This document shows, one piece after another, positions 9,987 through 20,077 of a DNA stretch of 64,000 nt (its first letter is position 1; every line of letters begins with the position of its first letter). Made by a program: the position numbers and the translations under genes. The stretch comes from Lasiodiplodia sp. COLG20 (Eukaryota; Ascomycota; Dothideomycetes; Botryosphaeriales; Botryosphaeriaceae). The DNA is taken from NCBI GenBank assembly GCA_009801085.1, contig VNWV01000009.1, forward strand, positions 1 through 64,000, read 5' to 3'. Below the pieces are notes generated by a model that was not told where the DNA came from, did not search any database, and saw only the letters and a list, made by a program, of their open reading frames with translations.

Positions 9987-12900
9987 CTAAGGAGCCGTCG
10001 GCTCAAAGTAGGCCCTGAAACCGGGCTCTTGGTCGAAGCCACAGTCTACGACCACCTCATAACAAACCATTAGGAGTTTGGGGAATCTCGTGGTCCAGTA
10101 CCTGAGATATCCGTCCGAAAGCGGGCCAACCTTGGCCTGCACATCGGGTGGCATGTCGTAGTAGTGATTCTTCTTGTTGCGCAAAGCGCGCAGCAAATCC
10201 AGCATCTTATCGCCATTGTACTTACGCTGCTTTCCAAGCGTATCGATGAACTTGCGGTCCAGCTTCGACAGGAAGTCTGGGAACTTGCTGTACGCATGGC
10301 TGGAGTTTGAGCCCTTGGGAGCAGAGCACATGACATCAACATTCCGCGCTTCCAATCTGCACAGAGATGCCGACGGCGGATCACGCGGTTCAAATTCGAA
10401 TCGATCCGAAACTTGGCAGAGGAACGTAAGGCGTTTCTCGGGCGACCAGAAGAAAGGATGCTGCATGACTTGCATAGCGGTAGGCCGGTCGACAGGGTTA
10501 TTGGAGAGCATGCGAGATATGAGGTGGATCGGCTCCTCCGAATCGTCGCCCAGGTACTCGAGCTTACTGAAATTGAACTTGTTCTTCTTGATGTTAAGCT
10601 CACGGATCTGCATCCAGCCTTCCTCATCATCGAATGGGTGAGAGCCATTGGTGAGAACGTAGAAGAAGACGCAACCAAGGGAGAAGATGTCTACCGATCT
10701 CTTGACACCTTGGGTGACGGGATCGTTGGACGTTGACGAATCCCGCTGACTTGAGCTCATGCGTCCTTCGGATTCTTTCGGCTTGAGAATAAGCTCCGGG
10801 GCCTTCCAGCCAATGGTGCCCGCATTGTTTGTAGTACCAACGAGAGTGCTGACGTTGTCTGGAAGAGTCTTGCAGAGTCCGAAGTCCGAGATGACGAAAC
10901 GGGGGCCTCCAGTCTGGTTTTTCTTCGGGTAAGCGATAAGAATGTTCTGCGGCTTGATATCGCGATGAATGATTCGCAAACTATGGAGGTGGTTCAAGCC
11001 GGCTGCAAGTTGGTAGAGTGCCTTTGGCACGTCAGCATTGATCTCATTGACCAGTCTGATCTGTTGATCCGTCCATGGGTCGTCTGCTCGGCCGTCTTTG
11101 TAAAGATCCCAAAGACTGGCTTGGCAGAGCTCGACGGCAATGTAAAGAAAGTTCTCGTCCTTTTGCTTGCAGAAATAGCGGATAACGTTCGGATGGTCGT
11201 CACTCTGGGTAAGTAGACTGACTTCCTGGTCGGCAAGCTCGTAGTATTGCGGGAGCATTCGCTTAACCGCAACGTCACGCCCTTCGAACTTCCCCTCGAA
11301 CACGAATGTACCTCCGCTTCCGCTGCCAAGCACCTTGTCGGTGATGGTCAAGTTGTGGATTCTGAGATAATCAGCGCAAGAACTCAAAATGACCCTCGTT
11401 ATACTTACTGTTTGGCAGAGGAGAATTCCGACATGTTTTGTCCATTGGTGGAGCCACCATCAGCACCATCGGGTGAATCTTCACCAAATTTCTTAACGTT
11501 TGCGACAATCTTCTCCGTCTCTTCACCTTCGGACTCTACGTTGTTGTTCCTCCTGTTTTTGTTCCGCTTCCTACCACCACGCTGGCCACGGTGAGCCTTC
11601 TTCTTCTTTGGTGTCTCTTGTCCATTCTCGCCCTCTTCAGCGGGCTGAGGCGAATCAACTCGTGTCGGAGTCTGACCGGGCTGCGAGTTGCCCTCAGTGC
11701 CGTTATCGGTTGGTGCTTCTTCGCCGGGGACGGTGATCTCCTCGTCGCCCATCTGGAACCTCACCTTGCGCTCTTCTGGCGGTTGCTCAGCCGGTTGCTC
11801 AGCCGGGGGTTCATCCTTTGGCGACTCTGATACCTCGATCTGCGGCACGCTTGGCGACACAGGAGGAGGATGGGGTGCATTGAACCGAAAGTTCTCCAGC
11901 GGCTTGTGGAGGGTTTTCTTCCAGTCGCCGCTCAGCGAAGCGCCGAGAATGAGGAAGAGAGTCGCCACCAAGAATGTCCAGACCGACAGGTGCCACACAG
12001 GAGCCTGGGCAATGGACGGTTTCGGAGGGGGGATTTCAGTCTGCACAGGCTCCGGCTCGGGCTCCTCTGGCGCACCGATAGGGAGGACATCCTCAGCGCC
12101 TCCAATCATCGGTATGGGATGAGCGGTGTGCGTCAAAGAATGGACACCAACAAGCAAAGGCTTGAGCGAACCTCGCTGCGCGTGCCAATTGACTGCGGAA
12201 AAGTCATTCCAGTTGAGCGTGTAGCACAGAGCGGGCGAGGCACCGTCGGTAACCGCGGGGTAGCTGATCTCAGACATAGCATACCAGCTGCCATTTTCGG
12301 TGCAGTTGACGAACACGTCCTGCTGGTATTCCTGGACGGTGGCAGGCCCAGGAGGCTGCGGAAGAAGCACCAGAGATGTGTCACGAGAGTTTGCGTGGAA
12401 CGGTCGCACAATGTCGTAGACGCGGACAACAGGAGAGTCGAACTTGTTGTGGTAGACGTTTCGTTCCTTGTCTTTGGTGTGGTCCAGAGCGTAGATATTT
12501 CCGTCGTACTTGCTGTAGATGTACTTGTTGTCCATGGTCGACGAATACTGAAGCTGCAGATCGCGGTCCCTGTTGTTGGGGGCCCATTCGAAATACTTGA
12601 TTGTGCAGATCGGGGTGCCCGTGTCTCTGTTGGCAATTCCGACCGTGTACTCGGTGCGACCGAGAGCCAGGGTCCCGATGGATTCGCACTCGTCCTCATC
12701 GATCCCCTCGAGCCCGCTGATCCGGCGGCAGCTGCCCTCGTCAATGACGGACGAGCCTCCAGAGCTGAATTGCTTCAGGATCCGGCCGGTCGCGGCATCG
12801 ACCGTGTAAAGCGTGTTCTTCTTCTCTGCCGTGTACACAACTGGCGGATCGTCGCTTGCGTAGGGCGACAGCTCCTCGGCGAGCTGCCTCACCGTCAGAT

Positions 12901-13573
12901 TCAGCTTGTGGATGCCGATGTTGGGGGCGGGCGTGGCAACGTAGAGATCGCCATCCTGGTTCGGCTCGACGATCCACTCCGGGCTGTCGTCCAGGATGTC
13001 GCCGCCTTCGGACTTGTTCCGCTGGTGGTAGACCATGTCGACCATGGGGCGGTCGGCGAAGAGCGTCCATCGCTCCTCGCCGGTGTTCCTGTCTCTCGCA
13101 TAAATCTTGCCATCAACGGTCGCCAGAAGGACAAAATCCTCGACTTCCCAATCCTGCAGGGACCGCGCACGATGTCGCGAGGAGAGGCCACCGGAGGGGC
13201 CGGCGGCCGACCTGGCAGGAGGTGCTCGAACAGCGAACTCAGGGTCTGCTGGAGCCAAAGTCGCAATGGCGCGCTCGTTCTTGGGAATGAAGGGCACGTT
13301 GCGGTGTCGGTAGTTGTTGAGGTTGGGGCTGCGCTGGTTGGACCCTGGAGCGGCGGACTCGGACAGGGCGTCTAGGTGGGCGGATGACCACGGCCGATGG
13401 TCGGCTGTGTCGCGGAGGAGCTCCTCGCGAGGGGAGTTGCGGACGGCATGGTGTTGTTGGTGGCCGTGCTGCTGCTGCTGAGCGGAGGCCACAAAAGGAA
13501 ACACGAGCAGTAGGGCGATCAGGGTCGAGCTCAAAGCGGCAGACGTCCTGCCGGGAGGCCGACGGCGCGGCAT
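9987..13573 (-). CDS. IRE1: IRE1 kinase/endoribonuclease, UPR sensor
   Basis: ER-membrane sensor of unfolded proteins. It oligomerises, trans-phosphorylates and cuts the mRNA of the HAC1-type bZIP factor. Exons 13573-11409 and 11361-9987, intron 47 nt, 1179 aa. Domains: signal peptide (MPRRRPPGR... LIALLLVFPFVASA), lumenal beta-propeller sensor to about 525, one membrane helix (about 527-549, SVWTFLVATLFLILGASL), an acidic/Pro-rich linker ending in a strongly basic block (HRGQRGGRKRNKNRRNNN), protein kinase (about 725-1020; GSGSGGTFVF, VAVKRM, HRDIKPQNIL, ISDFGLC) and KEN RNase domain with the R-N-x3-H signature (LLRALRNKKNHYYDMP). The splice restores AKQIHNLTITDKVLGSG. All kinase and nuclease signature residues are present, so the protein should be active. 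Confidence 0.97.
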
Positions 13574-14687
13574 GAAGGTGGTTTAGACGATGGAGGACTC
13601 AGCCCGGCGTAGGCCTTTTAGCGGGGAGCAGGCAGGCATGAGAAGGGATGGATGGGGAGGGTGGGCGGTCGAGACTGGCAGAAGAATGTAAAAGAAGGTC
13701 AAGGTCAGCACACGAGGAGGGTGTGGTGTGCGGGCCAAGCGCTGAAAGGCGAGCGTGAGACTGGCGGCAGGGGTTGGCTCGAACGAGGGAGGGGCCTGCC
13801 CTTGGCCGCGAAGGCCAACCACCACCCGCTGCCTGACGACGGCCCGCTGCGTGCGTGCCACGGTGCCTGGCGCCGCCTGCTCGCTAGAGCAATGATGCGC
13901 ACCCTTTGTCGCAGCAAGCCGCTTGTCCCAGCAGGCGACGCGGGCCCGTCTTGCCCGCCGCCATCCCTTTCCCCAGCTCCGCCTACAGCCGTTTCAGGCG
14001 AGCCCTTGCGAGCAGTGGGCAGCGAAAAAGCAGGCCTCGGACGCATTGCGTGTCGCCAGGCCCTTGCGGCGCGCGCAAGAATGCGAGGCACCGTCGAAGC
14101 AAGATATCTAGCGGCGCTCCAGGGGGCGCCTCTTGCCACCACGAGCGCCGCTACGAAAAAAGCCCGCCGTAACAACCTACTACCGCTGTGCGAGCGGCCC
14201 CGGCCTGGTTCGGGTGCACTAATTGCTTCCCCGCGGGGGCTGAAGATCGGCCTCTACCTAGCGCGCTGTTGGCCGCCGCAACAAAGAACACAGCAGCAAT
14301 CATCACAGGAGTAGTCGACACTTCTTTTGCCGTCATGTAAGGCATACCAGCAGGGAAGACACCCTGGCATGCAAAAGCTTGATAGCATTGCCCGCCCTGC
14401 CGGCTGCCTCCGTGAAGGCACACGCAGCGGAGAAAAGCCCGCAAGACATGTGGCTAACGAGTCGTGCTGGATATTGTTGTTGTTGAACCACCGCCCTCTT
14501 CAGCAGCTGGGTGTTGCACTGGTTCGCTTGTGTGATTCCATTTTCTGCATCCATTAAGGCATTCCTCCAAACAGCCCGAGCCCACTGGCTCTGGCACAAC
14601 AAGCTAGATCGTTTTATGCCATGGTTTCTACTGGTACATCATCCCGGTTACGGTTTTTGCGTGCTCGTAGCCAACATCCCTGCCTCC
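13574..14687. other. GC-rich spacer: CCT2 3' side and IRE1 upstream region
   Basis: Both flanking genes run leftwards, so this 1.1 kb holds the CCT2 3' UTR and the IRE1 promoter and leader. Open frames up to 220 codons exist on both strands, but they are Arg/Pro/Ala-rich with no domain, as expected by chance in GC-rich DNA. No gene is supported. Confidence 0.5.
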
Positions 14688-16445
14688 TCACATGCGGGTT
14701 CTCTGCCTCGGTGCGCTCCGGATGATGTTGTCAACCCTCAGCAGCAGCTGCCATCATGTCAGTCATGCCGAAACTTCATTTGGTGGGGTGACCGTCTGTG
14801 TACTTACCTCGGCGGCCTCGCTTGCCGACGAAACAACCGCGCGCTTGAGCTTGTAGCTTTCGATGACGCCGAGCTCCCTCATGTCCGCGATGCCTCCGCC
14901 AGGGGTCAGGAGGTCGAGTCCAGAGCCCGTCATACCCGAGTAAACAGCCTTCCTTAGCCTGGCCACGAGGTCGCTGGAGTCGTAACCAGCATTGTCGGCC
15001 AGGATGGTAGGCAGCTGCCGCAGGGCCTTTGCGAAAGCCTCGACAGCGAGGGCCTTCTTGCCGGCGACGTTCTGCGACGCCTGCTCAACGGCCTTGGCCA
15101 TGTTCATCTCCGCACAGCCACCTCCCAGCGTTGTCCTGGGCTCCTTGACTGTCTGAGACAGCACGGCGAGAGCATCGTGAAGGGACCTGTCGGCCTCATC
15201 CAGAAGCTGCTCGGTGGCGCCGCGCAGGACAATCGTGCAAGCCTTGCCGGCCGCGACACCAGAGAACCTGATGAGAGTGTCTTCACCAATGATGACTTCC
15301 TCAATAAGGTCGCAATGGCCAAGCTTGACGTTCTCGGGATGATCAAAGGTAGAGGTGATCTCGCCCCCAGTGACAAGGGCCAGCCTCTCGACGCCGTCGA
15401 AGTCGGCATGCTCAATGGAGCAGATGCCCGCGTCGGCAAAGAGCTGCTCGGGCCAGTTGTAGATAAGCTGCCTGTTGACGAAGCAGTTTATGCCGTGAGA
15501 CTTGATCTTGTCCACCTTGGCCTTCATCTTCTCCCGCTCGGCCTTCTCCAGCTCGGCAAGCTTGCCGGTGCCGTCAACCTTCACTCTCGCGCCGAAGATC
15601 TTGATCTTGTCCGTGTCCATAGCAGTGTTGGCAATCAGAATCTTCGCGTTCTCGATCCTCTTGGGCTGGTTCACGCCGAACTTCTTGTCCAAGATGAAGC
15701 CCTCTTCGAGGTACGAGTCCTTGAGCTTTCCGCCCGCCTTCTTGATGATCTGGATGTGTGTAAGATCGCTGGAGCCCTGAAGCCTAAGCACGGCGTCGAC
15801 GGCAAGCTCGGCAAACTGGTCGCGGTCCTGGCTCAGCACCTTGGAGCTCAAGGTGGTCCTGGCGATGGCGATGAGGTCTTTCCTGAAGGCCTGAACGTCG
15901 CTGCTGTTGTTCACGGCAGTCTTCTCCAATGCCTCGAGCGCGGCGCGGCTTGCTATCCGGTAGCCCTCAATGATGGTCTGGGGGTGGATCTTCTGGTTGA
16001 CCAGCTGTTCCGCCTCGCGCAGCAGCTCTGCGGCCAGGACGGCCACGGACGTGGTGCCGTCTCCGACCTCGTCATCCTGGACCTTGGAAATGTTGACCAA
16101 GACCTTCGCAGCAGCGTTATCGAGAGCGATGGACTTGAGGATGGTAGCGCCGTCGTTGGTGACCATGATCTCGCCGGTGGAACTGAGGGGCAGCCATTAG
16201 CTTGGGTTCAAGGCGGGCGATGGCAGCACGCACGCAGATTGTAATATCTTGTCCATTCCCTTGGGGCCCAGGGTGCTCTTCACCAGGTCGCCCACAGCGA
16301 TGGCGCCAACGAAGGCGGAGAGACGAGCATTCTCGCCCCTCTCCTCCTGCACGTCTTCCGCGAAGATCTGCGTGGGGTTCTGAGAGGACTAGGGGGCGTG
16401 TCAGCTGGAGCTGCAGGACTGCCGGGTAGATAGGATGCAAACCAT
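14688..16445 (-). CDS. CCT2: T-complex protein 1 subunit beta (CCT2)
   Basis: Beta subunit of the eight-member cytosolic chaperonin TRiC/CCT, which folds actin, tubulin and WD-repeat proteins. Exons 16445-16443 (the ATG alone), 16379-16234, 16182-14808 and 14747-14688; introns of 63, 51 and 60 nt; 527 aa, the normal length. Seen: [17 protein letters not shown], the ATPase loop [23 protein letters not shown], and the CCT2-type segment [19 protein letters not shown]. The last exon encodes [16 protein letters not shown], the expected CCT2 C-terminus. The one-codon first exon is the least certain part: its donor (GTTTGC) is weak, but a CTGAC branch site and TCAG acceptor follow and the result [18 protein letters not shown] fits the family. 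It is divergent from SAD1. Confidence 0.93.
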
Positions 16446-16690
16446 CGTGAAGGGTGTGGCAGAGGCAGGCGGCGACTCGCAGGGGGTGAGTGGAGTGGGC
16501 CGTGTGCGCTTCTGGTGTTGCTCCCAAAAAGGACCCCGACGCGTTGGTCGGCGTGAAATCTGCGGGCAGGGCGGCGGCAACGTCTTGGCGCCGACTCCCG
16601 CGGCGAGCTGTGGAACCTGCGAGACGCAACCTACCTTTGCCCGCAGCCCGCCGCTCCAGCCCCAGAAAACACCCCAGCGATTCTGACACC
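16446..16690. promoter_or_regulatory. Divergent promoter CCT2 / SAD1
   Basis: 245 bp separate the two start codons, so both transcripts must start here. GC-rich; no TATA box or clear factor site seen. Confidence 0.5.
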
Positions 16691-18331
16691 ATGTCCAAGC
16701 GGCAGGCTGATTTGCTCGATGATGCAGTCCAGAGCGACTCGCCTGCAGCCAAACGAGCCCGCACCGAAGAGCTCGCCGACGAGAACGAGGCAGCTCGTGC
16801 CAATGGCTTGCCCATTCGCCAGAACGGCCGCCACACATCGCCCCGGCACGGGCAGGTAGACGTTGCAGAGGAGGCAGGCGCGCTGGGCGACGAGGACGAC
16901 GAGCCCGCAGTCACTGCTCCGGCGCGCCAGGCAGCTCCGGCCGAGGGCTACAATGATCTTTACCTGGACACAATTGATAGGAAGGTCTTGGACTTCGACT
17001 TTGAGAAGCTATGCTCGGTCACGCTGTCGAATATCAACGTCTATGCGTGCTTGGTGTGCGGGCGCTACTACCAGGGCCGCGGGCCAAAATCGCAGGCATA
17101 CTTCCACGCGCTGGACGAGGGCCACCATGTCTACATCAACTTGGAGACGAAGAAGGTATACGTCCTGCCGGAGGGCTACGAGGTGAAGAGCAAGTCTCTC
17201 GAGGACATCAAGTTTGTGGCGGACCCGAGGCTCTCGAAGGACGAAGTAATGAAGCTCGACAAGGAACAGAAATCCGCCTGGGATCTCGTGGGCCGCAAAT
17301 ATATACCCGGCTTTGTTGGTATGAACAACATCAAGGCCAACGACTACTTCAATGTCGCCATACACGCTCTCGCACATGTCACGCCCCTCCGCAACTTTTT
17401 CATGATCGAAGACCTCTCCGCCAGGCCCCAGCTTGCACAACGCTTCAGCACACTGGTGCGCAAGATCTGGAATCCGCGCGCGTTCAAGGCGCACGTCTCG
17501 CCCCACGAACTCCTGCAAGAGATTGCCCTGCGCTCGTCCAAGCGCTTCACCCTCACCGAGCAGTCTGACCCTGTGGACTTCCTTCAGTGGTTCCTCAACA
17601 ACCTGCACCTCTCTCTTGGCGGAAGCAGGAGCAAGCCTGGTTCCAGCATTGTGCAGCGCGTCTTCCAGGGCAGCTTGAAGATTGAGTCCCAGCTCATCAC
17701 GGCACGCGCCGACGCGGCTGACCGCCTCCGGTTTGAGGACTCCGAGGTGCAATCTGAAAAAAGTCATTTCATGATCCTGACTCTGGATCTGCCGCCTCGT
17801 CCGGTCTTCCAAGATGAGCTGGAGAAGAACATCATCCCTCAGGTGCCGCTGACGAGAATCCTGTCCAAATATGACGGCGTCTCGGCGCAAGAGCACCTGA
17901 ACTACCGCAAGCGCTACCGCCTGCTGCATCCTCTGCCGCCGTACCTGCTCTTCCACATCAAGCGCTTCAGCAAGAATAAGTTCGTCTCGGAGCGCAATCC
18001 CACCATCGTCACGTTCCCCACGCGGAGCCTTGACATGAGTCCTTACGTCGAGCCCAACCCTGCAATTCACCCGCCAGGTGAACCAATCTGGTACGACCTC
18101 GTCGCAAACATCACGCACGAGGCCGTCCGGATTCGGGACGACAGCGTCGAGGGGGAGTCGGAGAAGAAGGTGTGGAGAGTGCAGCTGCGGGATAAAAGCC
18201 GCGAGGACTGGCTCGAGGTGCAGGACTTGTTTGTCGAAAAGGCGCGCGCGGAGACACTGTTCACGAAGGAGAGCTACGTGCAGGTGTGGGAGAAGCGGAG
18301 GGAGCCGAGAAAGGGAAAGGCCAAGGCGTAA
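16691..18331 (+). CDS. SAD1: SAD1/USP39-type U4/U6.U5 tri-snRNP factor
   Basis: Splicing factor needed for tri-snRNP stability, nuclear. Single exon, 546 aa. The N-terminal 80 residues are polar with a basic KRAR patch. A zf-UBP finger follows (about 110-175; YACLVCGRYYQGRG, GHHVYINL), then a USP peptidase fold (about 215-540). In place of the catalytic-Cys box the sequence reads GMNNIKANDYFNVAIHAL. The position of the Cys in active USPs is Asp here, as is typical of USP39/Sad1, so the protein is expected to lack protease activity. The distal box PPYLLFHIKRFSKNKF is well kept. The start was chosen at MSKRQADLLDDAV, just after an in-frame stop; a longer upstream frame overlaps the CCT2 promoter and is unlikely. 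Confidence 0.94.
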   Translation: MSKRQADLLDDAVQSDSPAAKRARTEELADENEAARANGLPIRQNGRHTSPRHGQVDVAEEAGALGDEDDEPAVTAPARQAAPAEGYNDLYLDTIDRKVLDFDFEKLCSVTLSNINVYACLVCGRYYQGRGPKSQAYFHALDEGHHVYINLETKKVYVLPEGYEVKSKSLEDIKFVADPRLSKDEVMKLDKEQKSAWDLVGRKYIPGFVGMNNIKANDYFNVAIHALAHVTPLRNFFMIEDLSARPQLAQRFSTLVRKIWNPRAFKAHVSPHELLQEIALRSSKRFTLTEQSDPVDFLQWFLNNLHLSLGGSRSKPGSSIVQRVFQGSLKIESQLITARADAADRLRFEDSEVQSEKSHFMILTLDLPPRPVFQDELEKNIIPQVPLTRILSKYDGVSAQEHLNYRKRYRLLHPLPPYLLFHIKRFSKNKFVSERNPTIVTFPTRSLDMSPYVEPNPAIHPPGEPIWYDLVANITHEAVRIRDDSVEGESEKKVWRVQLRDKSREDWLEVQDLFVEKARAETLFTKESYVQVWEKRREPRKGKAKA

Positions 18332-19247
18332 GGCTAGGGATGCAGGGCCGCGTGTGGCGTTCAGAAAACGGAGGTACATATCTCTACGACTTTGCGGGGA
18401 AATAAGCCTCACTAGACGGCAGCATGGGGTCACCGAATGGCGATAACGAATAACACCACGTCACCGGGAATGATGCATGGATAACGATGAGATGCATGAC
18501 ATGTACCCCGCGTTTTATCGCTTGTGACACTGCATACCATTGCAACTTTATTTCGGCCGTACTTGATGGCCACTCGGCCGGAGCAGACAGCTGGAGCTTT
18601 GCAAATGCGGTTGTACATACATACATACGTACGTACAGTGGCCGGGGCCAGGGGTCGGCGCCAAGAGCGAAGAGACGCGGTGAGAAAGCAATTCGCTTCG
18701 AGTCCAGCACACTAAGTCGACCGTCAAACATCTGAAGGATCGGGTTTTCTGTGTAACATGGGCAATCGTGGTTGGTAGTGGTGGGGTCAAGGTCGAGCCC
18801 GAGCCACATCAAAAACAACCGGTGAACGGATCCATCCCTACTCCCGACTTGCCTCCCCCTGCCTCGACATGTGGCATAGGGAGAGCAGAACCAGGCGCTA
18901 AGTCTACCTTCGAACGTCGCGCCACCCCGGTCCAGTTATGTCATGCGCGCGAGACTGCAAGGCGTGTGGCTGTGGTTGGGTTCGTGTGCGGATGACCTGC
19001 AGCTGCCATGAGAGACCACGAGGCGGCCATGTCGTCGTCGCCGGTACGGGGACCCGCGGTACTAAGTCGGTGGTCAAACGTCGCATCTGGCCAGATCTTG
19101 GTAAATGGGGTCGTGCTACTCGCCCAACACCACCTTTGTTGTCTACCCAAGAGCAGTCCTGCCGGATTGGTCTTGGAGCACCAACGCCGGGCCCGGGCTT
19201 CTTCTTGGGGACCCGGCGGCGGGAACCAAGCAGACAGCCCGGGCAAA
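18332..19247. other. Border between core and accessory DNA
   Basis: No gene is supported. A TACATACATACGTACGTAC microsatellite lies at 18614-18636. Two weakly similar segments beginning CTAAGTCG and followed by GTCAAAC occur at 18714 and 19061, hinting at an old local duplication. The stretch separates the conserved gene block on the left from the metabolite cluster on the right. Confidence 0.45.
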
Positions 19248-19682
19248 CAGGCCCTTCACTACGACACGGAGCGTTTCGCCGATCCCGACCGCTTCGATCC
19301 ATCCCGCTACATCGACGACCCGCTCACGCCGGCCGAGGCCATGAACTCTCCCGACCCGATGGCGCGCGGCCACTTCACCTTCGGCGCCGGTCGCCGCTAC
19401 TGCCCGGGCATCCACGTTGCGCACAACTCGCTCTTCATCAACATTGCGCGCATCCTGTGGGCTTACAACATTCGAAAGTCTGTCGATGCCAGCGGGAATG
19501 TGCTCGAGCCGCCGCTGAACGCCGAGCCGGGCTTCCTCCTGACGCCCGTCCAGTTCCCATGCCACTTTGAGATCCGCAGCCAGCAGCATGCTGACATTGT
19601 TGAGAAGACGTGGGCCGAGGCGCAGAAGGAGGGATTGGATATGAGGAAGTTGAGGGAAAATGCTGGGGTGAAGAAAGCCTAA
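19248..19682 (+). pseudogene. 3' remnant of a cytochrome P450 gene
   Basis: An open frame encodes only the last ~145 residues of a P450: ALHYDTERFADPDRFDPSRY (region before the haem loop), the haem-binding loop FGAGRRYCPGIHVA with the axial Cys, and the terminal part to a TAA at 19680-19682. An AAACAG acceptor-like site directly precedes GCC CTT CAC, as if this were the last exon. I cannot find the membrane anchor, I-helix or ExxR exons in any frame of the preceding kilobase. The frame itself is intact. It is therefore most likely a 5'-truncated gene. The residues differ clearly from the intact P450 next door, so it is not a recent duplicate. Confidence 0.75.
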
Positions 19683-20077
19683 GTAGTAGAACATCCTCAA
19701 AATGCGATATTCAACTAGAATCTTTCGGTATCAATGTTGTGGATTTGTGATTAGCTTTCTTACCCTTTTCCGCAGATTTGTTGTTCATCACTTAAAGCTT
19801 GATTAGTAGTTTCACTGTGCGTTTATTGTATTGTTCGCTCAATGGATCCACAAAAACGTACTCTCGGCTCAAGTAGGGTTCGATAGTTTGGGGGAAAAAC
19901 GGTCTATGATTGTACCACGGATCAACATCCACGAAGTCACTGGGCAAGAGCGTAGCGGGTCACCTCCCGTTCTCCTCTATGCCAAACTACAATGTACTGC
20001 ATTTACCAGGCAATCAAGCCGTTCCTTTTACAAGAGGTATTAAAGTGAAGCCATATATTAATCTATAGCAAGACGGT
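19683..20077. other. Gap between P450 remnant and cluster P450
   Basis: 395 bp, rather AT-rich, without a supportable gene. It must hold the 3' end of the minus-strand P450 transcript. Confidence 0.45.

Noticed and set aside
11870..13375. 501-codon plus-strand open frame opposite IRE1
   Set aside because: Shadow of the IRE1 lumenal domain; composition and lack of motifs argue against a gene.
13652..14314. 220-codon plus-strand frame between IRE1 and CCT2
   Set aside because: GC-rich, Arg/Pro/Ala-biased, no motif; likely chance in the IRE1 upstream region.
17009..18433. 474-codon minus-strand open frame opposite SAD1
   Set aside because: Shadow of the SAD1 reading frame, no recognisable domain.
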